Source of the DNA: Ceratotherium simum simum
Taxonomy: Eukaryota > Chordata > Mammalia > Perissodactyla > Rhinocerotidae
NCBI RefSeq assembly: GCF_000283155.1
Contig: NW_004454239.1
Location: forward strand, 3,537,493-3,601,492
Length of the DNA: 64,000 nt
Direction of reading: 5' to 3'
Made by a program: the position numbers and the translations under genes. Shown here one piece after another: positions 1 to 12,232 of this stretch. Each line of letters begins with the position of its first letter. The stretch's first letter is position 1. The notes beneath the pieces were generated by a model that was given only the letters and a program-made list of their open reading frames with translations, searched no databases and was not told the DNA's origin.

Positions 1-1519
1 TAGAAACAATCAACAACTACAGCAAAGTTGCAGGGTACAAAATCAACTTACAAAAACCAGTTGCATTTCTACACTCTAATAACGAACTAACAGAAAGAGA
101 ACTCAAGAATACAACTCCATTTACGATCCCAAAAAAAAACCCCAAAATATCTAGGAATAAATTTAACCAAGGAGGTGAAAGACCTATACAATGAAAACTA
201 TAAGACATTATTGAAAGAAATCGATGACAACATAAAGAAATGGAAAAATATTCCATGAACATGGATTGGAAGAATAAACATAGTTAAAATGTCCATACTA
301 CCTAAAGCAATCTATAGATTCAATGCAATCCCAATCAGAATCCAATGACATTCTTCAGAGAAACAGAATAAAGAATACTAAAATTCATATGGGGCAACAA
401 AAGACCCCGAATAGCTAAAGCAATCCTGAGAAAAAAGAACGAAGCTGGAGGCATCACAATCCCTGACTTCACAATATACTACAAAGCTATAGTAATCAAA
501 ACAGCATGGTACTGGTACAAAAACAGACACACAGATCAGTGGAACAGATCTGAAAGCCCAGAAATAAAATCACATCTACAGACAGCTAATCTTCGACAAA
601 GGAGCCAAGAACATACAATGGACAGAGGAAAGTCTTTTCAGTAAATGGTGTTGGGAAAATCAGACAGCTGCATGCAAAAGAATGAAAATAGACCATTACC
701 TTACACCATACACAAAAGTTAACTCAAAATGGATTAAAGACTTGATGGTAAGACATGAAACCATAAAACTCCTAGAAGAAAATAGAGGCAGTACACTCTT
801 TGACATTGGCCTTAGAAATAGTTTTTTGAATACCATGTCTACTCAGGCAAGGGAAACAAAAGAAAAAAGTAAACAAATGAGACTACATCAGACTAAAGAG
901 CTTCTGCAAGGCAAAGGAAACCAGGAACAAAACAAAAAAAGACAACCCAGCAACTGGGAGAAAATATTTACAAATCATGTATGTGACAAGGTATTAATCT
1001 CTAAAACATGTAAAGAACTCACACAACACAACAACAAAAAAACAAAAACCCCGATCAAGAAATGGGCAGAGGATATGAACAGACATTTTTCCAAAGAAGA
1101 TATATATAGATGGCCAATAGGCACATGAAAAGATGTTCAACATCACTAACCATTAGAGAAATGCAAATCAAAACTACAATGAGATATCACCTTACACCCG
1201 TTAGAGTGACTATAATTACCAAGACAATAAATAACAAATGTTGGAGAGGATGTAGGAAAAAGGGAACCCTCATACACTGCTGGTGGGAATGCAAAGTGGT
1301 GTAGCCACTATGGAAAACAGTATGGAGATTTCTCAAAAAATTAAAAATAGAAACACCATATGACCCAGCTATCCCACTACTGGGTATTTATCCAAAGAAC
1401 TTGAAATCAACAATTCAAAGAGACTTATGCACCCCTATGTTCATTGCAGCCTTATTCACAATAGCCAAGACGTGGAAGCAACCCAAGTGCCCACTGACTG
1501 ATGAATGCATAAAGAAGAT

Positions 1520-1573
<54 letters not shown>

Positions 1574-1890
1574 ATGGAATACTACTCAGCCATAAAAAAA
1601 GACAAAATCATTCCAGTTGCAACATGGATGGACCTTGAGGGTATTATGTTAAGCGAAATAAGCCAGAAAGAGAAAAATAAACACGGCATGATTACACTCA
1701 TATGCAGAAGATAAACACATGGACAAAGAGAACTGATTAGTGGGTACCAGAGGGGAAGGGGGTTAGAGGGTGGGCATAAGGGGTAAAGGAGCACATATAT
1801 ATAGTGACTGACAAATAATAATGTACAACTGAAATTTCACAATGTTATAAACTATTATGACTGCAATAACATAATAAATAAATAAAATTC
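1..1890 (+). mobile_element. L1 LINE, 3' part (ORF2 C-terminal end and 3' UTR)
   Basis: The sequence enters inside L1 ORF2. The usual C-terminal blocks appear around 1130-1500, then the L1 3' UTR and an A-rich tail near 1860-1886. The reading frame is broken several times, so it is inactive. A (TA)n tract of about 40 bp (1522-1561) has expanded within it. The low divergence of the tail suggests one of the younger copies here. Confidence 0.88.
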
Positions 1891-2425
1891 AAGTAAAAAA
1901 TTTCCAGGCAAGCAAAGAAGCAGGAAAATGGGATCTATATTCAGGAGGAAGAAAAAACACAAAAACAAAACCAGAAATAACAGAGATGATGGATTCAGCA
2001 TATAAGGATGTTAAAACAAGTATTGCTCCATAAGCTCAAGAACGTAGAGGAAAGATGAACACGATGAGAGAAATTGAAGATACGAAAAAGGATCAAATAG
2101 AACTTCTAGAGAAGAAATATATGATGTGAAAAATACAATGAATGGGAGTAACAACAGATTAGACATTGAAGAAGGAAAGAGCAGTGCACTTGAAGAGAAA
2201 GTAATATAAGCTATCCAAAATGCTTTGGCAATTGGCTGCGTTCCAGTTAAACTTAATATTTACAGAACCAGGTGGCATACCTGATTGAACCCTCAGGCAA
2301 CAGTTCACCAATCCCTGGGCCTAGGGCAACCACTAAAAAAATAAAACAAAGAGATACTTCTAATAAGTGAATAATAGAGGAAAAAATGGAATCAAAAAAA
2401 TTTCTCAATCCAAAAGGAAACGAGA

Positions 2426-2710
2426 GGGGCTGGCCCTCTGTCTTAGTGGTTAAGTGCGCACACTCTGCTACTGGCGGCCCGGGTTCGGATCCCAGGCATG
2501 CACTGACGCACCGCTTGTCCAGCCATGCTGAGGCAGCGTCCCACATACAGCAACTAGAAGCATGTGCAACTATGACATACAACTATCTACTGGGGCTTTG
2601 GGGGAAAAAAAGGAGGAGGACTGGCAATAGATGTTAGCTCAGAGCCAGTCTTCCTCAGCAAAAAGAGAAGGATTGGCATGGATGTTAGCTCAGGGCTGAT
2701 TTTCCTCAAA
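2426..2710 (+). repeat. ERE SINE (+)
   Basis: tRNA-derived head with A-box-like TTAGTGGTTAAG and B-box GGTTCGGATCC, then the ATGTTAGCTCAG tail. Flanked by a diverged 14-bp duplication (2412-2425 and 2711-2724). Confidence 0.92.
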
Positions 2711-3778
2711 AAAAGAAAACAAGAAAAGAGAAAAAAAGGAACAACAACAATAATAAAAATTGGGAAAATAGGAAAAATAGCAAGATGGTATATTTAAACC
2801 CAACTTATTGATAATTAATTAAATGAAAATGAACTAAAAACTCCAATTAGAAGGTAGAGGGTATCAGATTGGAGAAAAAACTAAGACCAAACTATATACT
2901 GTCTATGAGACTCACTATAAATATTAAAACACAGGTAGGTTAAAGTAAAAAAGACGGAAGACAGATATACTATGTAAATACTCATCATGAGAAAGCCAGA
3001 ATGGCTATAATAGTATCAAACAAAATAGATTCAGAACAAAGAATATTATTGGAGATTAAGTGAGGCATTTCATAATGATAGAGGGCGTCAACTCATGAGA
3101 GGATATGACAGTCCTAGATGTGAATGCACCTAAAAACAGAATTTTAAAATACATTAAGTAAAACCCGATTGAAAAGGAAAAACAGACAAAGCCACGATTA
3201 TAAGTGAAGATTTCAACTTTCCTCTCTGTCATTGCTATAACAGACTGATAATCAATAAGGATATAGACTTTACCATCACCATCAACCAATCTGACCTGAT
3301 TATTTAGAGAATATACAACCTAATAACACTAGAATATACGTTTTTTACAAGCGCACACAGAACATTCAAGTTAAACTATAACCTGTGCCACAAAAGACAT
3401 CTCCATAAATTTAAGAAGATTGAAATCATATAGTGTATGTTCCCTGATTGCAAGAGAATTAAACTAGAAATCAATAATAGAAAGCTATCTAGAAAATCCC
3501 CAAATATCTGGAAATTAAACATACTTTTAAAAAACCAAAGGGTCAAAATAGAAATCGTGAGGAAAATTAGAAAATATTTTCAACTAAAAGAAAATGAAAA
3601 TACATGTCAAAATTTGTCGAAGGCTACTAAAACAGTCCTTAGAGGGAAATTTATAACATTAAATGTTCCATTAGAAAAAAAGAAAGGTCTTATATCAACG
3701 ATATAAGCTTTTACCTACAAAACTAGAAAAAGAATTAATTAAACCCAAAGTAATGAAAAGGAAAGGAAATAAAAAATT

Positions 3779-4003
3779 GGGGCCGGCCCCATGGCGCAGC
3801 AGTTAAGCGCACGCACTCTGCTGCTGGCGGCCCGGGTTCAGTCCCGGGCGCGCACCGACGCACCGCGTGTCAGGCCATGCTGTGGCGGCGTCCCACATAA
3901 AGTGGAAGAAGATGGGCACAGATGTTAGCTCAGGGCCAGTCTTCCTCAAGAAAAACGAGGAGGATTGGCAGATGTTAGCTCAGGGCTAATCTTCCTCACA
4001 CAC
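3779..4003 (+). repeat. ERE SINE (+)
   Basis: Starts GGGGCCGGCCCC and has the short variant of the middle region (AAAGTGGAAGAAGATGGGCA) in place of the CAGCAACTAGAAGGATGTG type, so it is a different subfamily from most copies here. Target duplication not resolved. Confidence 0.9.
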
Positions 4004-5664
4004 ACAAAAAATATATAAGAGCAGAAGTGAAGAAATAGGAAATAGAAAAACAATGGAGGAAATCAATGAAACCAAAAGCTGGTATTTTGAAAAGATCAAT
4101 GAAATTGATAAACCTCTAGCCATTGACCAAGGAAAAAAGTAAGAGAAAAATTATCAATAATAGGAGTGAAAGAGGGGCATTGCTACAGATTGTACAAAAT
4201 CAAAAGGATAAAAAGAGTATATTTTTAACAACTTTATGCCAATAAATTTTATAACTTAGATGAAATGGACAAATTCCTTGAAAGACACAAATTACAAAAG
4301 CTCACCGAAGGAAAAAAAAATTGATAACATGAATAGCCCTAATTCTATTAAGAAAATTGAACTGCTAGTTAAATACCTTTCCACAAAGAAATTTCCAGGC
4401 TCAGATGGCTTCGCTGGTGAATTCTAACAAACACTGAAGGAAGAAATAATACTAACTCTTTCAGAAAAAAAGAGGAGCGAATACTTCCCAACTCATTTTA
4501 TAAGACAGCATTACCCTGATACCAACACTAAACAAAGATATTACAAGAAAAACCATATACCTAATTCTTTATGAACCACAGACCAAAGAATCCTTAACAG
4601 TGTATTAGCAAATTTATCAAACAATATATAAAAAAATAATATATCATGACCAAGTGAGGTTTATCTAGGGCTACTAAGCAGTTTAACACCTTCAAAATCA
4701 ATCAATATAATTCATCATGTTAATAGAAAAGAGCCATAAAATGCAGAAAACCAATACATGCAGAAAAACTTTTGACAAAATACAACACCCATTTGTGATA
4801 AAAACTATCAGCAAACTAGAACTTCTTTAACCTGATAAATCTGAAAAAGAGCATCTATGTAAAAACTATTGCTATTAACATACTTAGCAGTCTTTTACTG
4901 AATGCTTTTCCTCTGTCAGGAATAAGGCAAAAATGTCTGTTCTCATCACTTCTATTCAACATTGTACTGAAAGTTCTAGACAATGTAGTAAAGCAAAACA
5001 GAAATAAAAGGAATATAGATTGGAAAGCAAGAAGGAAAACAGTTATTATTCACATATGACATGATTGGCTATGTAAAAAATCCTAAAGCATCTCAAAAAA
5101 ATTACTAAAACTATTAAGTGAGTTTAGAAAGACTGCAGGTCAATACACAAAAATCAACTGCATTTTCATATACTAGCAATAAATGATGGAAATTTGAAAT
5201 AAAAATGAATAGTATTTACAACAGCATAAAAAGAGAAATACCTAGGGATTAATATAACAAAATATTTGCAACACTCTTACACTGAAAACATCAAAATATT
5301 ACTGAGAGAATTTAAAGATCTAAAAAGGAGATGTGCATCATATTCATGAATTGGAAAATTATATTATTATTAATAATTACTATTCTTAAATTTAAACTAT
5401 TAATGAGCATTCTAATATTTTCTTCTCTCTTAATGGATTGTCTTTATATATTCCTCTAATGTGCTTTGGGTCTGATGCTATAAAAACCATAAGATAAGAG
5501 TAGTTGTTTAATGTTATTGGTACAGAGTTTCTGTTTGGGATGATGAAAAAGTTCTGGAAATAAGACAGTGGTGACAGTTACACAACATTGTGAATGTACT
5601 TAATGGCACTGAATCACACATTTAAAAATAGTTAAAATGGTAAAATTTTGTTATGTATATTTTA

Positions 5665-6930
5665 CCACACACATACAAAAGTTAAACAGAAAAGCCTAAG
5701 AAACACGAAGATCTGTAAATGAGCACTGGAGTGAGCACTTGAAGGACTGGAAAAGAAGCAAAGGTGTTAAATGGGAAGACAAGTGACCACTATGAGAGAG
5801 GCACCCAAATAAACATAGTATCAGTGGGGATGAAGGGCACTGTGGTATGAGGAATAAGATTCACCACTAAATGGTTGTATGGTGAAGGAGGAGACATTTA
5901 ACTCAAGTTAGCTGTATCAGCAGGTGGGTAGGGGCTGGGGACATAAGCAGATTAGGAAAAAAAAACACAACAAAACACAGGATGGGCAGGAGATAATGAG
6001 GTAAATCTTGGCCATGTGCCTGAAGCATCTGTGGAACATGCAGGTGGTGATAGCTAGTTAGAGGATGGATATGGTTTTGACACTCAGGCCAGAGGTTTAG
6101 GATTATAATTACTTAAGCATCATTAGAATAACAGTGGCAGATTGTGAATAGGAAAAGGAGACTGTAAAGAGAAGAGAACCAATACAGAAGCAGGATAACA
6201 CCAGTATTTAAGAGGTCCAGATATAAAGATGAATTTTCTGAAAGAAAGAACCAGGAGAGAGTAATTGAAACCAAGAGCAAAATATTTCAAGAGTTACACT
6301 GCTAGTTCAGCACTGTGATTTAAGCATATACATTTACTTCTCCTGCAACCAAATAAAAAAATTGGAATAAATTTAAAAATAGGCATAAATCTATAACATT
6401 ATCAGCATACTGGAAGAATATTATTGGCAGGCCACAGATTTTTAGGAATTGTTGGCAGCTATGAGCAAAACTGAAGGATCACACAGGAGAAATACACAAT
6501 TCTCAGTTCTTCGTACAATCTGCCAAGCAAAGCTCTACTGTCAAAGCCTCAAGACACGACTTCTTGCCACTTATTGATAGTGATCTTTCAATTCCCTCTC
6601 CATCTTGACTCTTTTTATCCATACAAGACAAATTCATGCAGTAATATATTCTCATTAAATTTGACAAAACGCATTTTTGTCCCATTACTGCTTCTGGGAG
6701 AGGACTGAGAAAGATGTTGGATTACATACCCACTTAACGTGTGAACACTGGTGAAAATTAGAAGGAGCACTTGTGGAAGGCAAAGGCTTATTTGGCCAAT
6801 ATGGGAAGAAATGAGACCACTTCCCTGAAGGGGAAGATACGCAGGAGGATTTTAGTACAAGACAAGAAAGGCAAATGCTCAAATATTCTTAAAAAAAAAA
6901 AGACTATTTCAGAAAAGAGAGAGGAACCAT
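5665..6930. other. Intron 2 of the minus-strand gene; no recognised element
   Basis: Mostly unique-looking AT-rich sequence. I searched it for a minus-strand KRAB-A box and found none. Open frames of up to about 66 codons overlap on both strands without recognisable content. Confidence 0.5.
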
Positions 6931-6938
6931 CACCTCAC

Positions 6939-7012
6939 CTGAGCCATGGCTTTGAGATTTGCAAAAGATGACCAGTCTTTCTTTGGGCTCCCCTTTAGAA
7001 AACGGGCGGTTC
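6939..7012 (-). CDS. ZNF567: ZNF567-like gene exon 2: 5' UTR plus start codon (coding part 6947-6939)
   Basis: On the minus strand, acceptor TTTGCCTTCTTAG precedes 7012. The 74-bp exon ends GCC-ATG-GCT-CAG|GTGAGG, so it codes for Met-Ala-Gln with a strong start context and leaves phase 0, as a 127-bp KRAB-A exon requires. It has the same design as ZNF461 exon 2 (GCC-ATG-GCC-CAT|GTAAGT). I remember human ZNF567 beginning MAQ. No KRAB-A exon could be found between 5660 and 6930, and 1-5660 is L1 DNA, so the rest of the gene should lie beyond the left edge. Confidence 0.6.
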
Positions 7013-7019
7013 CTAAGAA

Positions 7020-7265
7020 GGCAAAGCCAAGATGAAAAGAAGCCACATGCACCACACATGCCTTACAGCTCTCTTAGGATTTACGACTCAATTAAAATTG
7101 CCTCCATTGCCCTTGCTTTGGGCCCTATCCACTCTGCAAACCCATATAAACACAGGGGGGAGAATGAGCTAAGCAAATCTTATTTTATGCCCAAAGCCAG
7201 AGATACAGGCTCTTGGGGCAACAGGTTAGATTCTGGGCAAGCTCCCCTCCTCTCTAGCACCACCT
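7020..7265. other. Start of intron 1 of the minus-strand gene; nothing recognised
   Basis: Unique-looking sequence upstream of exon 2 on the minus strand. A 140-codon plus-strand open frame (6959-7381) covers it and exon 2 but resembles no known protein. Confidence 0.4.
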
Positions 7266-7269
7266 TTTC

Positions 7270-8110
7270 TCTCCTAAGGAGCCTACTGTTATTAACTACG
7301 TCCAAGCTGCTCTCCTTTAAGGCTCTACCATTTATACTACCACCAGCAATATATGAGAATACCTGTCACTCTATATCCTGATATATACTACTGACACAAA
7401 CTTCTTGATGCCTGCCTATCTAATAGGTATAAACTGTGGTTCTAGTTTTTATTTTTCTTATTATGAGAGGAGACAAGCTTCTTTTCATAAGTTTAAAAAA
7501 CATCTTTAGTTTCTTATCTGTGAAAGGTCTAATTCTTTCACTTTTCTACTAGGTTTTTTTTTTTTATTTTCTGGATTGATATTAGATCTTCTTTAAAAGA
7601 AGGAAATTAATCCTGTCTTTACTTAATATAATTTTTTATAGTTTCTCATTTGACTTTGCATTTTTCCCATGTAAAAATAACTTAAAAAAAAAAATTCCTG
7701 GGCCATCTGGTTTAGTACCATCAGGTATTTGATAATCTATACTTTTTCCACTCATCAAAACTGCCTCTTTAGCATATACTTTACTTCCTTTATATATCTG
7801 AGTTGATCTGGACTTCATATTTAGTTCCAATGATCGGTGCATTTAATCACCAAGATTACTCTGTAGTTATTACAGTTTTAAAACAATTTTAATATCAGCT
7901 AGGCCTACTTCCCCCTCCATTATTTTTCTCTTTCAGAATTTCTGGCTTGTTCATTTTCTCCTAAGAACTTTAGAAAGTTCAAAAATTTTACTGGAACTGC
8001 AAGAAATTTTAGGGAGTTTTGAAACTTTATCATGTTGTGTCTTTCTGCCCTTTTATCCAAGTCTTGATTTTTGAGTCCCTTAGGAATATTAAAAAAAAAT
8101 TTTGTTTTAC
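7270..8110 (-). mobile_element. Highly degraded L1 LINE, minus strand
   Basis: Scattered matches to antisense L1 3' sequence (for example around 7330-7500 and 7720-8050) in an AT-rich stretch. Divergence is high; boundaries are approximate. Confidence 0.45.
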
Positions 8111-8114
8111 ACAA

Positions 8115-9420
8115 GCAATCCTTTGTAGCTCATATTTTTGATGGCCACTGGCCACTTCCCACAGTTTTCTGATACATATATATATACACATATGCACAAA
8201 CACAAAAATATGAAGCCTATTAATTTGTTAATGTTTTTTTCCAGCAAAGCTCTGAGTTTTCTAATTGCTGTCACTGTTTGTTTTTAACAGGATGGTAACT
8301 TAGAAATCTTTCTGCTTCAGTTTCAGCATATGTCCCAAAGATGGTGAGCAAAACAAGCTTCTGAGTGTCCCTCATTCTAAAATAAAGTCTTGTAAAGCAG
8401 CTGACTGTAAAGTTTTGCTACCATTAATTTAACTCCTACTTCGAGGCTGGAGAGGCTTAGAGAAGGGAATGTCTCTTTAAGAGAGTAAATGATTTTTAGA
8501 ACACAGTTTTCCAGAGAGATGAAAAGTGGGTGCTTCTCTCTTCCTTATAATAAACAAGGGGCCTCTCAGACCCTGATGCCAATAGGAACCAAAGTGGTGG
8601 GAGAATTCAGGGGGAAAATGTATATGTTTCCAGGATTTGGGAGGGCAAAGTGACTGAGGTGGCTAATTCTCACCTGAGCTCTAGATGGGGACCCCATGGA
8701 TGCAGCCCGCCTAGTTTGGCTTGGATCCTGCCAAGAGGACTGACTGGAGAGACAAGACCCACCAGGTGGGCCACTGCATGCCCAGAGGAAGCACTGAGGA
8801 GGCAGCTGGAGAAGTGTCTATGCCCATAAGAAGGGAAGTGTATCTCTGGAAGTGGCCAGCAGTGGGTTCTTTCAGAAGGTAAAAGATGACTTACACTAAA
8901 TTATAATGGTACCAGTCATGTTAGCCTCTTCTTCTCCCTGACTTCTCTTCCCTTTTCCAGCTCCCAATCCATTGCAGCTGGAGACTACCCACCTAGAGGG
9001 AGCAAAGAGACAAAACAGACATTGAGAAATCAGCAAAGAAACTGATCATGTACTCTTTCACACTGCAGGCTTCCAACAGGAGGGAGAGTTTTTGCTTTTA
9101 AAATGAGTTTGGAGTGTTGATGTCTACAGTGAATATTTTATCTAGCTACATGACTCTTGTAAGACTGATTTTGTGTTTAAATGTTCAACAGATATTTTTA
9201 TTGTCTTCAGGGTGACTGAAGAATTATTGAACCTGTCCAGGAATTCATCCAATGGAAGAAAAAAAAAATTCACCCAAATAGAAATTTTGAGAGTGGTAGT
9301 TACGGGAGAAGATTTTTGTGTGTGTGCTGCTAATGGTGTTATTTCATATACTTATTTCAACATACTAGTCATTAGTCAATATGGGGTTTCCCCAGTAAAC
9401 TATCCTACCATCTGAAAATT
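8115..9420. other. Intron 1 of the minus-strand gene; no recognised element
   Basis: Apart from a short TA/CA-rich run near 8170-8210 I recognise nothing here. 8550-9060 is less AT-rich and unique-looking, and could hold a regulatory element or an old unrecognised repeat. Confidence 0.4.
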
Positions 9421-9424
9421 ATTT

Positions 9425-9960
9425 TATCTCATCCTGTCCTCTATTTATTTTACTTGTCCTCATCCTTTACTTACTCCTCATCCTCTATTTTACTTGTCTA
9501 ATTGCCACAGAGTGAAATTCTGAAGCACATAAAATGGCCCATGTTCAGATAATCTAAACAATACATACTTAACTAGTCATGCATCCAATTTCTCAAGCGC
9601 TCCATCTCACACAGTGAGCCACATAGTCACCATGGATTGTGCACACAAAATACTACAAAAATTAGACATATTCAGTTATATCACCTACTACACAATCACA
9701 ATCCCATGGACATACGTCATGCATAATCTCGTACAGCCCATCACATAGTCCTACACAAAGAAGCAAAATTTTACTCATAAACCCTTTACTGTCGCTTCTC
9801 CAAAGTTGCAGTCTCAAAAACAAATCGACTCGCACCTAATTCAAAAAAAACGCAGAGATCCTATCACTTTCATAAACAACCGGTTCCACAATGTCACACG
9901 GAGTAACACACGCCCAAACACACACAAGCACAGGCACACAAAGCTATACAAACTGTATGC
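9425..9960. repeat. CA-rich degenerate flank of promoter 1
   Basis: Loose repeats of CACA, ATCACA and GTCAC-type words on the plus strand, mirrored by TG-rich DNA on the other side of the promoter (10640-10830). See findings. Confidence 0.4.
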
Positions 9961-10079
9961 TTGTGCATGCCAGGCCGCGCTCCGAGAGTTGGGGATTCCT
10001 CACGAGGAAAAATCAGACAAAATTCCTGCCCTCGCCGAGCTCACACCCGCCTCGGGCTTCCAGGTCCCTCCTTGGCCCT

Positions 10080-10290
10080 CTCCACCCTGCACTCCCGGCT
10101 CCCTCTCGGGCGCTCCCCGGCCCTGGCTCCCGCTTCCTTCCTCTGCCTAGGTTCTCGCTTCCCTCCTCGCTTTCTCTAGGGCCCGGACTCGCGCTTTCCT
10201 CCTCGGCCTTCTCCGCCCAGGTTCCCTCTTCCTTCCTCGTCCTCTCCAGCGGTCCCTCCTCGGCATTCCCCACGGGTCCCCCCATCAGCC
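10080..10290. repeat. Degenerate C/T-rich minisatellite, unit about 30-40 bp
   Basis: Repeated variants of a pyrimidine-rich unit containing TTCCTCC/TTCCCTCCTCG separated by GC-rich spacers run through this stretch. It lies just inside intron 1 of the minus-strand gene, so its transcript would be strongly purine-rich, a composition that can favour R-loops. No regular copy number can be stated by eye. Confidence 0.5.
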
Positions 10291-10325
10291 GCCTCCTCCG
10301 TGCCCACAGGACCCACCAGACTCAC

Positions 10326-10458
10326 CTTGGACCACTGGCCAGCCGCCTGCGCCTGCGTACTCCCCCGCCGGCTGCTCCTCCCAAGCGTCTCCGCGGCTCC
10401 GTCCTCGCGGCCGCGGCCTCCGCGCGCCCTCTCGACATCCGGGTTTTTCCGGCGTTGA
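10326..10458 (-). other. ZNF567: ZNF567-like gene exon 1 (5' UTR; 5' end approximate)
   Basis: Read on the minus strand, the GC-rich segment ends in a near-perfect donor, CCAAG|GTGAGTC, at 10326. The inferred start lies next to the ACTACATTTCCCA element (10459-10471). It would be the non-coding first exon of the minus-strand KRAB-ZNF gene whose exon 2 is at 6939-7012, giving a 3.3-kb first intron. The gene name rests on head-to-head neighbourhood with ZNF461 and on the MAQ start; the KRAB exons are not in this window. Confidence 0.55.
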
Positions 10459-10471
10459 ACTACATTTCCCA
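10459..10471 (+). promoter_or_regulatory. ACTACATTTCCCA element (ZNF143/GFY-like)
   Basis: This matches the core of the ACTACAnnTCCC family of vertebrate promoter elements (SBS1/GFY, linked to ZNF143 and THAP11), which is common in KRAB-ZNF promoters. The same element with one change occurs at 26502-26514 in promoter 2. Confidence 0.65.
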
Positions 10472-10764
10472 CAGACCCCTGGCAGCTTTTGAAAAGAACT
10501 TTGCGTCTCTGGCTCTTCCGAAATCCTCAAAGTCGTGGCGCTCCGAGTGGGAACTGGTGTCTGGGCGCGGCGGGCGCTCACGGCGAGGAATCCTCGAGGC
10601 CTCCTGGCGCAGACAGGGCGTGTGGAGCCCGGAGCTCAGGCTTGTGTATGCGTGTTTAAGTGTGAGCGTTTGTGGCCGTGACGAGGCGGGGTGTGTGCGC
10701 AGTGATGAGGCCGTGACAGGTGCGTGATTGTGCTTGTGTGTCCCTGCTCGGATGCGGGACCTTT

Positions 10765-11830
10765 GGGGTGACTGTGATCGGCTCCGATGTGGGGTACGTG
10801 ACACGGTGGCGTTTGAGACTGCCCATCACAAAACATTGCTGTTGTTACCTAATGTGATGGAAGAGGCTTTTAATTCTGTGATCACGTAGGGTTGTATTAC
10901 GGGGTAGAGCTTCATTTCTGCAGTTCTGGGTTTAACGTTGGGCCTGAGGGGCTTTTGGAAGATCTCCCTAAAAGTCTGTCTGTGCCTGTACAGACTATGA
11001 TGGCTGTGTTAACTACAGTCGTCCTGCACTGAAGCATGGCCTTGAGCTGCCTTCGTCAGGGCACCCCCACCTCCAATGCCCAGCCTCCTGCTTAACACAG
11101 AGGGCTATCCGTGGAGTGAGTGTTGCCCGCCTACGGGCCAATTTTAGGATCTATCCTGTCTCGGGATCTTTATCCCTGGGTTCCCTGCTGCTGCTGCTTT
11201 TCTCCCACTTTATAGCCATGGACCCCAGCTGCAGAGAAATGGTCACCAAAAGGGGAGTCAGATATTTGAGTGGTAGGATAAAGATTACATGCAAGCAAAA
11301 AAGCACAAACCTGTTTTTGGAATGAATTTGAGAGTTGGAAGTGCCCCTTAAGAAGACATGGGGAGAGCCTGGGAGTAGGATCTCCCTTGGGAGGTGAGGT
11401 CAAGTTCCATGTTTCAGAACCACATCATTCCCAAAGTTGTCTCCCCAGGAAACTTGCTGTGAACTTAGAGAAAGTTTCAGCCCTGGATATCAGTGACCCT
11501 GGCCTCTCCCTTTGATACTAAGAAGGTTACCAGTACTCCCATCTCCCTTTTACTTCTGTATGTATGCGGTAGATGATGGGAGCTTGTGTGGTGTTGAAGA
11601 ATTTCTTCCCATTTAGCCAGTCTGTGTTCCAAGAAAGGTCTGGTGTCTCCTGATTCCTTACCCTTTCCGATCTCCCTCCCCCTGCTGTGCCTGAGGAAAG
11701 GAAAACATTACTGAGCGTATCTGAAAACCAAGCTCAAAGTCAGGGATTTTGTTGTTGTTCTCTTTGTTTTTGTTTTTCAGAAAAGGAAGTTTTTGCTCTC
11801 CTTCTACTGAAATGGTTAGGTTACTGTTAG
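10765..11830. other. Intergenic, TG-rich near promoter 1 then unique
   Basis: TG-rich up to about 10830, then unique-looking sequence with no gene. A 20-base word at 11630-11649 recurs with one change at 27297-27316 downstream of promoter 2, suggesting the two promoter units are related. Confidence 0.45.
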
Positions 11831-11834
11831 GCAG

Positions 11835-12232
11835 GGCCAAAGTGATGTACTTTGACTAGTAGAATGTGGTGGAAGTGACATTGTGAAACTTCCCAGACAA
11901 AGCCTTAGGAGGTCTTGTAGTTTGTGCCCTTTTCCTCTTCCTGCCCTGAGAACACCATATGCTGAAGGCTAAGACTAGCTTGCTTGGAGACAAAAGATCA
12001 CATGGAGACAGTGGCCCAGCTGACAGTCAGCAACAACCGCCAGCTATTTCAGTGAGACCATCTTGGACCATCCACCAAGCCACCAGCTGGCTGCTGTCAT
12101 ATAAGGGAGATCAGCAGAAGGACCATTCTGCCAAGCCTAAATTGCCAACGCCCAGAATAATGAGCTAATTAATGTTTTTTAAGCTACACACTTCTGGTGT
12201 TGTTACATAGTAATAGATAACTGAAACAGGTG
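11835..12232 (+). mobile_element. LTR-like relic (ERVL/MaLR type, family uncertain)
   Basis: Ends with the pattern TTTTAAGCTAC...TTGTTACATAGTAATAGATAACTGAAACA, typical of the 3' ends of several MaLR-type LTRs. The rest is too diverged to place. Confidence 0.4.

Larger units (their letters stand above)
1905..5660 (+). mobile_element. Older L1 LINE, plus strand, interrupted by two EREs
   Basis: Degenerate ORF2-type blocks run in order: endonuclease region about 2740-3710, reverse-transcriptase region 4020-5340, and a 3' UTR with TTAAAAATAGTTAAAATGG near 5620 ending about 5660. It contains many stops and frameshifts. ERE SINEs split it at 2426-2710 and 3779-4003. 1905-2410 looks like ORF1/5' material, less certain. 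Confidence 0.75.
9990..10760. promoter_or_regulatory. CpG-rich promoter 1 (ZNF567-like gene; probably divergent)
   Basis: GC content and CpG density rise abruptly over about 750 bp in an otherwise AT-rich region. It holds the ACTACATTTCCCA element and a minus-strand first-exon donor (10326). On the plus strand a plausible donor, ACAG|GTGCGT, occurs at 10719, and a decayed KRAB exon pair lies 2 kb further in that direction. Flanks are CA-rich on the left and TG-rich on the right, the mirror pattern seen at promoter 2. The long open frames here are a by-product of GC content. Confidence 0.72.

Noticed and set aside
682..1304. Open frames resembling reverse-transcriptase protein
   Set aside because: These are pieces of the L1 ORF2 C-terminal region in different frames with stops between them; the element is inactive.
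9891..10727. 278-codon open frame across promoter 1
   Set aside because: It is a by-product of GC-rich, stop-poor CpG-island DNA. Several other long frames overlap it on both strands, the translation is low-complexity Pro/Ser/Arg, and it crosses the inferred first exon and its minus-strand donor.
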